Shown: in pieces, positions 22,505 to 29,862 of the stretch | Position numbering within the stretch: the stretch's first letter is position 1 | Layout of the letters: every line of letters starts with the position of its first letter | Assembly (NCBI RefSeq): GCF_014280875.1 | Contig: NZ_JACLAL010000002.1 | Span: forward strand, 434,001-498,000 | DNA: 64,000 nucleotides | Source: Paenirhizobium daejeonense | GTDB lineage: Bacteria; Pseudomonadota; Alphaproteobacteria; Rhizobiales; Rhizobiaceae | Reading direction: 5' to 3' | Translations under genes and position numbers: made by a program | The notes under the pieces: model-generated | Told to the model about the DNA's origin: nothing | The model's database searches: none | What the model saw: only the letters and a program-made list of their open reading frames with translations

Positions 22505-23281
22505 CTACTCCACCCGTCTGAGTAGCATCAGCCCGCAGCCGAACGCCTTGGCCCGACCGAAGCCCCGTTCCACACCCGTAACGAAGGCGGCCGGATCGGT
22601 CACAGTCAGCAGCCCCCTCAAATGGGAAATACCGAAAGTCGATACACCTGCGTGCCCCTTGCGACCACGTCCAGCGCCTTGCCGCTCCAGCGCAACCGTC
22701 CGGTAGGACACGACATCGGTGGCGATAGGTGAAAAACCATTGCGCTCGCCCTGTGCCTTCAACCATCCCGACAGGGCAGGTTTCGCGACCAGCATCCGCT
22801 GTTCCGCCCTGTCTCGTGTGTGGCCAACTACGCGTTCATGCGCCTTCAGCGCATCCATCACGACATCGCATCGCTGCCGGCCATTCCGTCCCTTTGAAGG
22901 GTCCACCATCCGGTTAACCGTCGCGTTGACGGTCAGATCGAACGCCAGCATATCGCCAACCTCGGGCGAAAGCTCGTAAGGCTTGGTCTCAACCGAAAGG
23001 AACGAGGAATCCTCACGGGGGCCGGGTCCCAGCATGTACCAGCTGTTGTCACGATCGGCCTTGCGCCAGAGGAAGGCTGTCTTGTCCTTCTCCGCCTTGT
23101 CGGGCCTTTCGGGCTTGCCTTCCTTCTGCATGCTCTCCGGCATCAGCGTCCAGAGCAGCTGATGGGTGGCATTCAGTAGCTCGCTTTCGTCGTCGGGAAA
23201 GAGCCGGCCGATCAACGGCGCGATATCCGGGGCGTCACGCCTAAGGGTGACCCGCGTAAACCAGAGTGCGGCTTCGCTCAT
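22505..23281 (-). CDS. cas6e: pre-crRNA endoribonuclease Cas6e/CasE
   Basis: Encodes 258 residues of the RAMP-fold nuclease that cuts the repeat hairpin and stays bound to the crRNA 3' end in Cascade. It shows the N-terminal FTRVTLRRD strand and the C-terminal glycine-rich loop GFGRAKAFGCGLMLL typical of CasE. The start overlaps the cas5 stop by ATGA. Since the three arrays have two stem variants (GC or AC at the loop-proximal pairs), one Cas6e must accept both. Confidence 0.95.
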   Translation of the reverse strand: MSEAALWFTRVTLRRDAPDIAPLIGRLFPDDESELLNATHQLLWTLMPESMQKEGKPERPDKAEKDKTAFLWRKADRDNSWYMLGPGPREDSSFLSVETKPYELSPEVGDMLAFDLTVNATVNRMVDPSKGRNGRQRCDVVMDALKAHERVVGHTRDRAEQRMLVAKPALSGWLKAQGERNGFSPIATDVVSYRTVALERQGAGRGRKGHAGVSTFGISHLRGLLTVTDPAAFVTGVERGFGRAKAFGCGLMLLRRVE

Positions 23282-24018
23282 TCGTCACCTCCCCTGCCAG
23301 CATCCGGGCCAATCGCGAATCGCCATTCCTGCCGCTGCCCGAATGTCCAACGCTTCGAGCGGTCCCGCGGATCGTCCTGTCTAAGATGCGCCCGGGGCCG
23401 GTTCGAAGCTGGACCATCTCTTCGAACCTCGACACTGACGGCCTTAAGCGAAAGAGCCTCTCCGAAGGTTGCCGAAACAATATCGAAATGGGCGCGAAAC
23501 GCGTCCACCACCGTCTCGCCTTCGATCAACCGGGGCGCAAGCGGATGCGATGGCGGGCAGGACTTGCGACCGAGATAGAGCACGAAACGCGGCGCGTCGA
23601 ACGCCGAGGCGAGACCGGCGAGCGAGAAATCATCCGCCGCATTCGACAGCCTGTAGGCCGCCTGCCAGACACCGCCCGCGCGGTAATGCCTGCGGGAGAT
23701 CGACGTTTCGAGATAATCCGTCCGCTCAAGAGCCGCAGCCCGCGTCGCCGCGCCCTTGGCGCTCTGGTGAAGCGATTGATAGGTGTGGAAGTCCGCAAGC
23801 GGGTGGCCGCGCTGATAGAGCGCCGCCGCTGTGACCAGCGAATGCGCAAGACGCGCCTGTCCGGCCGCGTCCGTCCTCTCGATGCCGAGTGCCGCGCCCG
23901 CAAGACCGATCAGCGCCGAGCGCGTCGGCATGTCGGAGGTGCCGCGCTCGGCATTGCCGGCGTTCTCGCCAAAGCTCGCAAGCGGCGCCCTGAGGCAGAT
24001 GACGAGCCATTGCCCCAT
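23278..24018 (-). CDS. cas5e: Cascade subunit Cas5e/CasD
   Basis: Encodes 246 residues from the ATG at 24018 (MGQWLVICLRAPLASFG), which places the family motif LRAPLASFG at the usual distance from the N-terminus. A GTG at 24027 overlaps the cas7 stop (GTGA) and has a closer GAGGGGG ribosome-binding site, so a 249-residue product is also possible. Cas5e caps the 5' handle of the crRNA and contacts Cse1 and Cas7. The C-terminal part has the FDIVSATFGEALSLKAVSVEVR and QEWRFAIG stretches of CasD. Confidence 0.93.
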   Translation of the reverse strand: MGQWLVICLRAPLASFGENAGNAERGTSDMPTRSALIGLAGAALGIERTDAAGQARLAHSLVTAAALYQRGHPLADFHTYQSLHQSAKGAATRAAALERTDYLETSISRRHYRAGGVWQAAYRLSNAADDFSLAGLASAFDAPRFVLYLGRKSCPPSHPLAPRLIEGETVVDAFRAHFDIVSATFGEALSLKAVSVEVRRDGPASNRPRAHLRQDDPRDRSKRWTFGQRQEWRFAIGPDAGRGGDE

Positions 24019-24023
24019 GGCGA

Positions 24024-25088
24024 TCACACCCCCTCGGCGGCAAAGGTCGCGACTTCATCGAGCGTCGATGCATCGTTCCTGCCGACATGCAGGATACGCT
24101 CGCCCGACGAACTCTTCCCGTAAGCCTTCTCGAACGCGCTCCTTTCAGCCGTCAGTTTATCGACGGCTTCCCCGATCAGATCCGGCCCCTTGACCGGCAC
24201 CGTGAAGGCCCCGAACAGGTTGATCGGCTGGCCGTCGCCCTTTTCGGCAAGGATGTATTTGGCGCGGGCATGATGGGCATAGGAATTGATCTTGCCGCCC
24301 GGCACCGCCATGGAAACGGCCCTGACCAGTGCATCAAGGCCGCGCGCCGCAAGCTCCCGGTCGCCACCGAGATTTTCCACCAGCAGCGGACGGTTAACGC
24401 AGACATAGAGATAATAGACGCCCGAACCGAAACCCGCCTCGCCGACGAAGCCCGCGCCGGCATCCTCGTTCGATTTCTTGAGATCGTCGACGGCGGTGTA
24501 GAAATCATCCTCAATCAGCACCCGGTTCACTGTGACCGCATGGGCGACCTGAACAGCGGCATCGCGGTTGAGATCCGGATTGTCGGCCAGCATACGGCCG
24601 AACATGGCGATATCGATGGCGCCATCGGCCGTTCGCATCACCTGCTTGGCCAGTTCCTTCTTGTCCTTGGCGATGTCCCCACCGGAAAGCACCTTTTCGG
24701 CAAGGTCGAAGGCGGCCTGCCTTTCCTCCGGCGAGATGAAGGCGAGTTGGCGTGTGCGCACCTTGTCCACCTCCTTCTTGTCTTCAACCGCCCCGAACAC
24801 CGGCACGATCTCCCTGGCGATCGTAACCGCCTTGTCCGCTTCAGCACCCAGCCCTGTCAGGTGCCGGATGATCTGCTCGCCCATGCGCTGCGTACGGGAG
24901 CCGAGATGCCCCTCGAGCGCCTCGGTGAAGGCGGGATGAATGCGGATCGCCCGCTTGAGCGCCTGGCTGGAGATCCGCTGACGCGGCACGCCGCCGATGA
25001 GCGCCGATTTCGGCCGCCCGAGATCGTCCCGGTTGGGGTTCGAAACCGGGTACTCTGTCAGAACGTGCAATTGCAGAAAACGGCTCAT
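24024..25088 (-). CDS. cas7e: Cascade backbone subunit Cas7e/CasC
   Basis: Encodes 354 residues. N-terminal LQLHVLTEYPVSNPNRDDLG and KSALIGGVPRQRISSQALKR are hallmarks of I-E Cas7 (six copies coat the crRNA spacer). Further typical stretches are AHAVTVNRVLIEDDFYTAVDDL and YYLYVCVNRPLL. The ATG at 25088 overlaps the cse2 stop by one base (TGATG). Length is normal for the family. Confidence 0.96.
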   Translation of the reverse strand: MSRFLQLHVLTEYPVSNPNRDDLGRPKSALIGGVPRQRISSQALKRAIRIHPAFTEALEGHLGSRTQRMGEQIIRHLTGLGAEADKAVTIAREIVPVFGAVEDKKEVDKVRTRQLAFISPEERQAAFDLAEKVLSGGDIAKDKKELAKQVMRTADGAIDIAMFGRMLADNPDLNRDAAVQVAHAVTVNRVLIEDDFYTAVDDLKKSNEDAGAGFVGEAGFGSGVYYLYVCVNRPLLVENLGGDRELAARGLDALVRAVSMAVPGGKINSYAHHARAKYILAEKGDGQPINLFGAFTVPVKGPDLIGEAVDKLTAERSAFEKAYGKSSSGERILHVGRNDASTLDEVATFAAEGV

Positions 25089-25681
25089 CAAACGGTCTCC
25101 TCGGTCTCTGAATGGGCATCGTCACCGGCGCTCTCCGCCGGTTCACGCGTTGTTCCGTAATAATCGAAGGTCCAGCGGATGCGCCTCGCCTCGGTAAAAT
25201 CGATAAGGTCGCGGACCAGCCCGGCCACGTTGAAATCGACGTCCTTCACCACTGCCAGCGCGCGACGAAGGGCGGACAGTTCCTCGTCGCCGTCACCTCC
25301 GCGGGAAAGCGCAGCCATCAACGACTGGAACCGTAACGGCGAAAGCGCCGGGCGTTCGCCCTCGGCGGCGCTGCCCAGCACTCGGGCGAAGGATTTCGGT
25401 CCCGCATCGCCGTCACGCCTTTCGCAGATCACCGCCACGGCGAGTGCAAGCCGACGAATGCGCGCATCCCCCAGCCTTCCGACCGCCACGCCCTTTCTCT
25501 TCGCCGAATGCAGTAGATCGTGAAAAGCTGGAAGCATGACCACTTCCATGATTGTGCCGGCGCGGCGAAGCTCGGCCCGCGCTCCGGCATCGCCGCGATA
25601 CCCAGTCGCCGCCGGATAAAGCGCTCGCCACCACGAGAGCGTCGCCTTGATGAGGATGTCGGAAGGGGTTTCCTCGCTCAT
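25088..25681 (-). CDS. cse2: Cascade small subunit Cse2/CasB
   Basis: Encodes 197 residues, mostly helical, with conserved-looking LSWWRALYP and the Arg-rich patch RRLALAVAVICERRDGD and FARVLG expected in Cse2, whose dimer steadies the displaced DNA strand in the R-loop. The start overlaps the cse1 stop by ATGA. The identification rests on place in the operon and these motifs together, since Cse2 is poorly conserved. Confidence 0.9.
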   Translation of the reverse strand: MSEETPSDILIKATLSWWRALYPAATGYRGDAGARAELRRAGTIMEVVMLPAFHDLLHSAKRKGVAVGRLGDARIRRLALAVAVICERRDGDAGPKSFARVLGSAAEGERPALSPLRFQSLMAALSRGGDGDEELSALRRALAVVKDVDFNVAGLVRDLIDFTEARRIRWTFDYYGTTREPAESAGDDAHSETEETV

Positions 25682-27351
25682 GCAGCAGTCCCTTTCTTGG
25701 TTCGCCCCTTGGGTTTGGGCGCATCCACTGGCGGCTCGATCAAAAGCCCCGTCGCAATCTTGCCCGCTTCGGACAAGGCGCCCCGCAGGCGGCGATAGGC
25801 AATGGTGATCCGCTCGGCCAGCTTGGCGTCGGCAGTTTCAGCCAGAAGCTCCGTCGCATGCCGGTCGAAAATAGCGAGCGCCGTGCGCCGCAAGGTGGAA
25901 AGCCATCGTTTGCGAAACGCCAGATCGACGGGAAAATCATGTTCGAGAAAATCATCGAGAGCGTCGTGAAAGGCGTCCTCGGTCTCCTCGAAAAAGGCGT
26001 CCGTCGCCTCTTCGAACACACCGCTATCGGTCGAGGTCTTGGCCCCGTCGCCGAACAGCGCAAGCTTGAGGTTGGAGCGCAGCAGGCTCGCGGTCGCATC
26101 GCCTGCATCGGCGAACATCCGCGCCAGCGTGCCGACTACCTGTGTTCGCTCCTCCGTTTCCGCCAGATGAAGCGGCTGCACCGACAGGAGATAGGCACCC
26201 GCCTCCATATTATTCATCGCCCAGCCGGCGGCCAGAAGGCGCGAGGCATCGAAACCCGCCTGCCGATAATAACGCCCGCGATCGCCAAGCAATTCGACCG
26301 GCAGGGCCGGCATCGAGGTGAAACCTTTCTCCTTATAGCGGATGGCCGCGCCCACCCAGTCCCGATAACTGAACCGGGTGGATTTCGGCTTCACCGAAAA
26401 GGGAGGATCGGCCTCCTTCGTCTGCCGATAAGGCGTCAGCGGGTGCCGCCACACGCCATAATTCGTGCCCCACGGTTTCTGGATGAAACCGGTCACAAGC
26501 GGTCCCTCCTCGCCGGTGACAGGGCAGCGCCCCTCCCCGTCCATAACCAACCGGATACGCCGGGGCATGCCGAAGAACGCCTGGAGCGGATGTACACGCG
26601 GGTCCGCTTCGGAAAGCTCGACCGGCGTCTTGCCGTCGGAGGTGAAGGTCGGCGCAAGCCAGGGCAAGGCGCGGGCAAGTTCCGCATCTGGCAGAAAGGG
26701 CGCGCGACCGGATGTCGGCAGATTGGCCAGAAGCACCCGCCAGAGCGGCGCCGGCGCGCCGCCATCCCCACGCTCGGGCCAGACCAGCGTCGTCATCGGC
26801 CCGCCGCCGCGCAGCGACGTTCGGTTGCCGGCCCCGCCGGAAGGCGCAAACTGCTGGAGCGCATGCAGCGCAATCGCCGCCGCCTTCAGCCCGAGCGCCG
26901 GAAAACGCCGGCGCTGGGTGAGCAAATCGGCGTTCTTCTTCTGGCCGTTGACGCCCGGCGTATCGATGAACAGCGCCTCGACAGGATTGGCGTCCCCGTC
27001 GATGGGCACGTATTCCTGCAAAAAGCGCGGACCCGCACCCTTTTCATCGCCGACAAGATTGAAGGCGAAGGAAAGCGCCTCAAGCCGGCGGTCGAGATCG
27101 ATGTCGGACTTGCCCTTCCAGATATCCGCCCACTCCGTTCCGTCCTCCGGTTGGAAAACCAGCGCCAGAACGCCGATCGCAAATTCGAGAGCAGCGACGT
27201 TGAGATCGGGACGCGGCCAGTCGAAGGCGACGGGATAATCGCCCTCCTCCTGCCGGAGGCCGGCAAGCGTCGCCCAACGCCTCCCGCCCCCGAGCGTCAC
27301 CACCGGAAAGAACGGATCCGCTACAAGATTGAATGCCGAAATGCCGGACAT
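25678..27351 (-). CDS. cse1: Cascade large subunit Cse1/CasA
   Basis: Encodes 557 residues from the ATG at 27351 (MSGISAFNLVADPFFPVV), which has GGAGG 5 bases upstream; the open frame continues to 27450 but without a start signal. The N-terminal FNLVADPFFPV and LEFAIGVLALVFQP, the Gly-rich loop and the C-terminal four-helix part are standard for Cse1, which recognises the PAM and recruits Cas3. It is first in the cas operon, so the promoter lies in 27352-27515, directly beside decayed CRISPR units. Confidence 0.95.
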   Translation of the reverse strand: MSGISAFNLVADPFFPVVTLGGGRRWATLAGLRQEEGDYPVAFDWPRPDLNVAALEFAIGVLALVFQPEDGTEWADIWKGKSDIDLDRRLEALSFAFNLVGDEKGAGPRFLQEYVPIDGDANPVEALFIDTPGVNGQKKNADLLTQRRRFPALGLKAAAIALHALQQFAPSGGAGNRTSLRGGGPMTTLVWPERGDGGAPAPLWRVLLANLPTSGRAPFLPDAELARALPWLAPTFTSDGKTPVELSEADPRVHPLQAFFGMPRRIRLVMDGEGRCPVTGEEGPLVTGFIQKPWGTNYGVWRHPLTPYRQTKEADPPFSVKPKSTRFSYRDWVGAAIRYKEKGFTSMPALPVELLGDRGRYYRQAGFDASRLLAAGWAMNNMEAGAYLLSVQPLHLAETEERTQVVGTLARMFADAGDATASLLRSNLKLALFGDGAKTSTDSGVFEEATDAFFEETEDAFHDALDDFLEHDFPVDLAFRKRWLSTLRRTALAIFDRHATELLAETADAKLAERITIAYRRLRGALSEAGKIATGLLIEPPVDAPKPKGRTKKGTAA

Positions 27352-27515
27352 CAGGCCTCCCCCGCACCCGAAAGGTTGCGCGACTCGGAGCTTAACAACC
27401 GCAGACGGAAAAATGAATGACACCTCAACCAAGGGATAAGGGAGCTGCACGACTAAATTGTCGCATCCGGGGCGTCGGCGGCAGGGAGCCAGCGCGCGAA
27501 CGCGCTGGACTTATC
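27352..27515 (-). promoter_or_regulatory. intergenic region upstream of cse1, with a UUCG-loop hairpin
   Basis: Holds the presumed promoter of the cse1-cas2 operon. A perfect 8-bp hairpin CCAGCGCG-CGAA-CGCGCTGG at 27489-27508 reads as a TTCG tetraloop on the transcribed strand. It could stop read-through from the arsenic operon, though no U-tract follows. I cannot name -35/-10 boxes with confidence. Confidence 0.4.
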
Positions 27516-27605
27516 CTGATAATCCCCACGTTTGCAGGGAACACACGTCCGCGCCGCGCAACCGTTAGATCGCCTGCGGGTCATTCCCGCGTTGGCAGGA
27601 AGTGT
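27516..27605 (-). CRISPR. decayed CRISPR remnant (2 degenerate repeats, 1 spacer)
   Basis: Two degenerate 29-bp units at 27516-27544 (CTGATAAT/CCCCAC/GTTT/GCAGGG/AACAC) and 27577-27605 (CGGGTCAT/TCCCGC/GTTG/GCAGGA/AGTGT) flank a 32-nt spacer, exactly the 61-bp period of the live arrays and in the same orientation. They lie between cse1 and arsC, left of array 3 across the arsenic operon. They look like the trailer end of an older array. Confidence 0.8.
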
Positions 27606-27694
27606 GGTTTCAAGACGCAGACCGCCACCTTGTCAATGGATCAGCCGGGCCCCGTCGCGCGGAACGGGGAAGGCTGCCGGCACCACGGCCATCG

Positions 27695-28117
27695 TCAGGC
27701 GATGCGATTGCCCTTGTCGTCGAGCACCTTCTCTCCGTCCTCCTTGGCGAAGGCGCCCTTGTGGGTCTCCGGCAGGATATCGAGTACCCGTTCGGAGGGA
27801 CGGGCAAGCCGCACGCCCAGCGGCGAGACCACGAAGGGCCGATTGATCAGGATCGGATGTTCAAGCATCGCATCGACAAGCTGGTCGTCGGTCAGGTCGG
27901 GATTGGCAAGGCCGAGTTCGGCATAGGGCGTGCCCTTTTCGCGGAGCGCCTCACGCACGGTCAAACCCGCATCGGCAATCATCTTCACCAATTCCTCCCG
28001 TGAAGGCGGGGTCTTCAGATATTCGACCACCTTCGGCTCGATCCCGGCATTGCGGATCATCGCCAGCGCATTGCGGGACGTGCCGCAGGCGGGGTTGTGA
28101 TAGATGGTGACGTCCAT
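27695..28117 (-). CDS. arsC: arsenate reductase ArsC (glutaredoxin-linked type)
   Basis: Encodes 140 residues. The N-terminal MDVTIYHNPACGTSRN carries the catalytic Cys of the glutaredoxin-coupled ArsC family; RPFVVSPLGVRLARP holds the Arg residues that bind arsenate. The enzyme reduces arsenate to arsenite with glutathione/glutaredoxin in the cytoplasm. It is last in the arsR-aqpS-arsC operon, 2 bases after aqpS. No arsH or arsenite pump is seen, so export would be by the aquaglyceroporin. Confidence 0.94.
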   Translation of the reverse strand: MDVTIYHNPACGTSRNALAMIRNAGIEPKVVEYLKTPPSREELVKMIADAGLTVREALREKGTPYAELGLANPDLTDDQLVDAMLEHPILINRPFVVSPLGVRLARPSERVLDILPETHKGAFAKEDGEKVLDDKGNRIA

Positions 28118-28119
28118 GT

Positions 28120-28818
28120 TTATTCGGCTCCTTCGGCCGCGGCTGATGAAATTCCATTGTCTCGACCGGACAGAAGCCATCCGGCGAATACGGCCGCCAG
28201 AAGCGCGCCGGCAATCTCCGCGGCAATGAAACCCGGCAGGTCCACCGCCCGGATACCAGAGAAGGTATCGGTCAGGCTTCTTGCTATCGCCACTGCCGGA
28301 TTTGCAAAGGATGTCGAAGCGGTGAACCAGTATGCGGCCGTTATATAGAGACCGACCAGCCATGGAATGGTATCTCTTCGAAAGCGCAAACCGCACAGAA
28401 TGGTCAAAACCAGACCGAAGGTCGCCACCATCTCGGCGATCCACTGTCCGGCACCCGTTCGCGCCGTACCCGAAACCTGCAGGATCGGCAGGTCGAACAT
28501 CGCATGCGCGATCGCCGTCCCTGCCAAACCACCGGCGATCTGGGCAAGAATGTAACCGAAGGAGGTGGCCACCTGCATTTCACGCCGAGCGGCAAACACC
28601 AGTGTAACCACAGGATTGAAATGCGCCCCAGAAATCGGCCCGAATATCGAGATCAGAACCATCAGAATGGCTCCGGTAGGAATGGTATTGCCTAGCAGCG
28701 AGACGGCGGCATCCCCGGACAATCGATCCGCCATGATGCCCGAGCCCACAACCGTGGCGACGAGGATTGCAGAACCGAGGATTTCCGCGACAAGGCGGCG
28801 TGGAAGATCGAAGGTCAT
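28120..28818 (-). CDS. aqpS: aquaglyceroporin AqpS, arsenite channel
   Basis: Encodes 232 residues with six predicted membrane segments. The first pore motif is SGAHFNPVVTL (NPV in place of NPA) and the second is TSFANPAVAIARS (NPA), the MIP family layout. In Sinorhizobium meliloti, AqpS in an ars operon lets arsenite made by ArsC flow out of the cell; the gene order here is the same. The start overlaps the arsR stop (ATGA). Confidence 0.92.
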   Translation of the reverse strand: MTFDLPRRLVAEILGSAILVATVVGSGIMADRLSGDAAVSLLGNTIPTGAILMVLISIFGPISGAHFNPVVTLVFAARREMQVATSFGYILAQIAGGLAGTAIAHAMFDLPILQVSGTARTGAGQWIAEMVATFGLVLTILCGLRFRRDTIPWLVGLYITAAYWFTASTSFANPAVAIARSLTDTFSGIRAVDLPGFIAAEIAGALLAAVFAGWLLSGRDNGISSAAAEGAE

Positions 28819-29168
28819 TTCACGCCGCCCTTTACCGGCCCACAGCATTGCGCCATGGCAAACGCCGGGGCGCATATCTCTGCCCTGCCGCCGCAGCAAT
28901 CCTCCATCAGGAAACGAAGGAGATCGCCGAGTCTCTCGCCACTTGCGCGATAAATGATCGAGCGCGAATCGCGTTGCTGCGTAACGAGACCCGCCCGCTC
29001 CAGTTCCTTCAGATGGAAGGACATGTTGGATGGTGAAACCTCAACCTGTTCCGCCAGCGCCCCTGCAGCCATCCCTACGGGTCCGGCAACGACGAGCGTG
29101 CGCACGATCCTCAGCCGCGTCTCCTGGGAAAGAGCTGCAAAAACGGCAAGGGCCTCGCTCTGGTTCAT
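28815..29168 (-). CDS. arsR: ArsR-family arsenic-responsive repressor
   Basis: Encodes 117 residues with a winged helix (LSQETRLRIVRTLVVAGP, then VSPSNMSFHLKELERAGLV, QQRDSRSIIYRAS). Cys pairs near the C-terminus (EDCCGG and QCCGPVKGG) are the likely arsenite-sensing thiols, as in the C-terminal-Cys ArsR subtype. It should repress its own operon from the AT-rich region at 29169-29235. First gene of arsR-aqpS-arsC. Confidence 0.92.
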   Translation of the reverse strand: MNQSEALAVFAALSQETRLRIVRTLVVAGPVGMAAGALAEQVEVSPSNMSFHLKELERAGLVTQQRDSRSIIYRASGERLGDLLRFLMEDCCGGRAEICAPAFAMAQCCGPVKGGVK

Positions 29169-29235
29169 GTTTTGATATTCCTATTATTATTGAAGTATAA
29201 ATAAGACAATTTCGGGAATGACACAATCCCCATGC
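29169..29235 (-). promoter_or_regulatory. AT-rich promoter region of the ars operon
   Basis: The 67 bases before arsR are strikingly AT-rich (ATTCCTATTATTATTGAAG) in a GC-rich setting, as expected for an ArsR-controlled promoter. I cannot delimit an exact operator. It ends where the degenerate repeat of array 3 begins. Confidence 0.5.
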
Positions 29236-29692
29236 CGCGGGCACTCCGCACGTGTGGGGAACACTAGACGCGCCGCCCTGCAAGGCGGCGCTGTTGCGGT
29301 TCATCCCCGCGTGTGCGGGGAACACGCAGCTCGTTGAACCGGTTCGCCGCAGCAATTTCGGTTCATCCCCGCGTGTGCGGGGAACACTTCGTCGTCATGT
29401 TCGCGGGGAGGGCATCAATCGGTTCATCCCCGCGTGTGCGGGGAACACACACGCACGACTTCGAAACCGCCGACGTGCCACGGTTCATCCCCGCGTGTGC
29501 GGGGAACACTTCGTCAGTCTCGGACCCTTTGCGATAAACGCCGGTTCATCCCCGCGTGTGCGGGGAACACGCGGGCATCTGAGGTAGCCACATACTCCCG
29601 CACGGTTCATCCCCGCGTGTGCGGGGAACACGGCCAGATAGGTATCAAAGACAGCCTCAGCCTCGGTTCATCCCCGCGTGTGCGGGGAACAC
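29236..29692 (-). CRISPR. CRISPR array 3 (type I-E, 7 intact + 1 degenerate repeat)
   Basis: Intact repeats start at 29297, 29359, 29420, 29481, 29542, 29603 and 29664; a degenerate trailer repeat lies at 29236-29264. The stem is CCCCGC-GTGT-GCGGGG, one loop base different from array 1. Six spacers are 32 nt and one (29326-29358) is 33 nt. The leader is on the right (29693), so the array is transcribed leftwards into the arsenic operon. It sits just downstream of cas3. Confidence 0.98.
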
Positions 29693-29800
29693 TCTTCCTG
29701 AAAGCCGCTGAAATTATTAGGAAATCCAGACGATTTGACAAGTACCGATTTTGGGATCGTTTTTCGGGCCCTTTAGACGGGCATGGGCAGGCGGAAAAAA
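29693..29800 (-). promoter_or_regulatory. leader of CRISPR array 3
   Basis: Shares TCTTCC...AAGCC...TGAAAT at +1 to +22 and TACCGATTTT at +51 to +60 (29743-29752) with the leaders of arrays 1 and 2. It lies between the cas3 stop and the first repeat, so cas3 mRNA may also read into the array. Confidence 0.8.
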
Positions 29801-29862
29801 GTGGAGGTTTTGGCCTACGAAGGCTGCTGAAATGAGCCCTGAACGGCGCCCCCTCGTCGAGT

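Noticed and set aside
22503..22766. N-terminal extension of cas1
   Set aside because: Would overlap cas6e by about 260 bases; the family N-terminus fits the ATG at 22502.
28120..29168. Possibility that the ars genes are part of the CRISPR-Cas system
   Set aside because: ArsR, AqpS and ArsC are a standard arsenic operon with their own promoter; co-location looks like insertion, not shared function.
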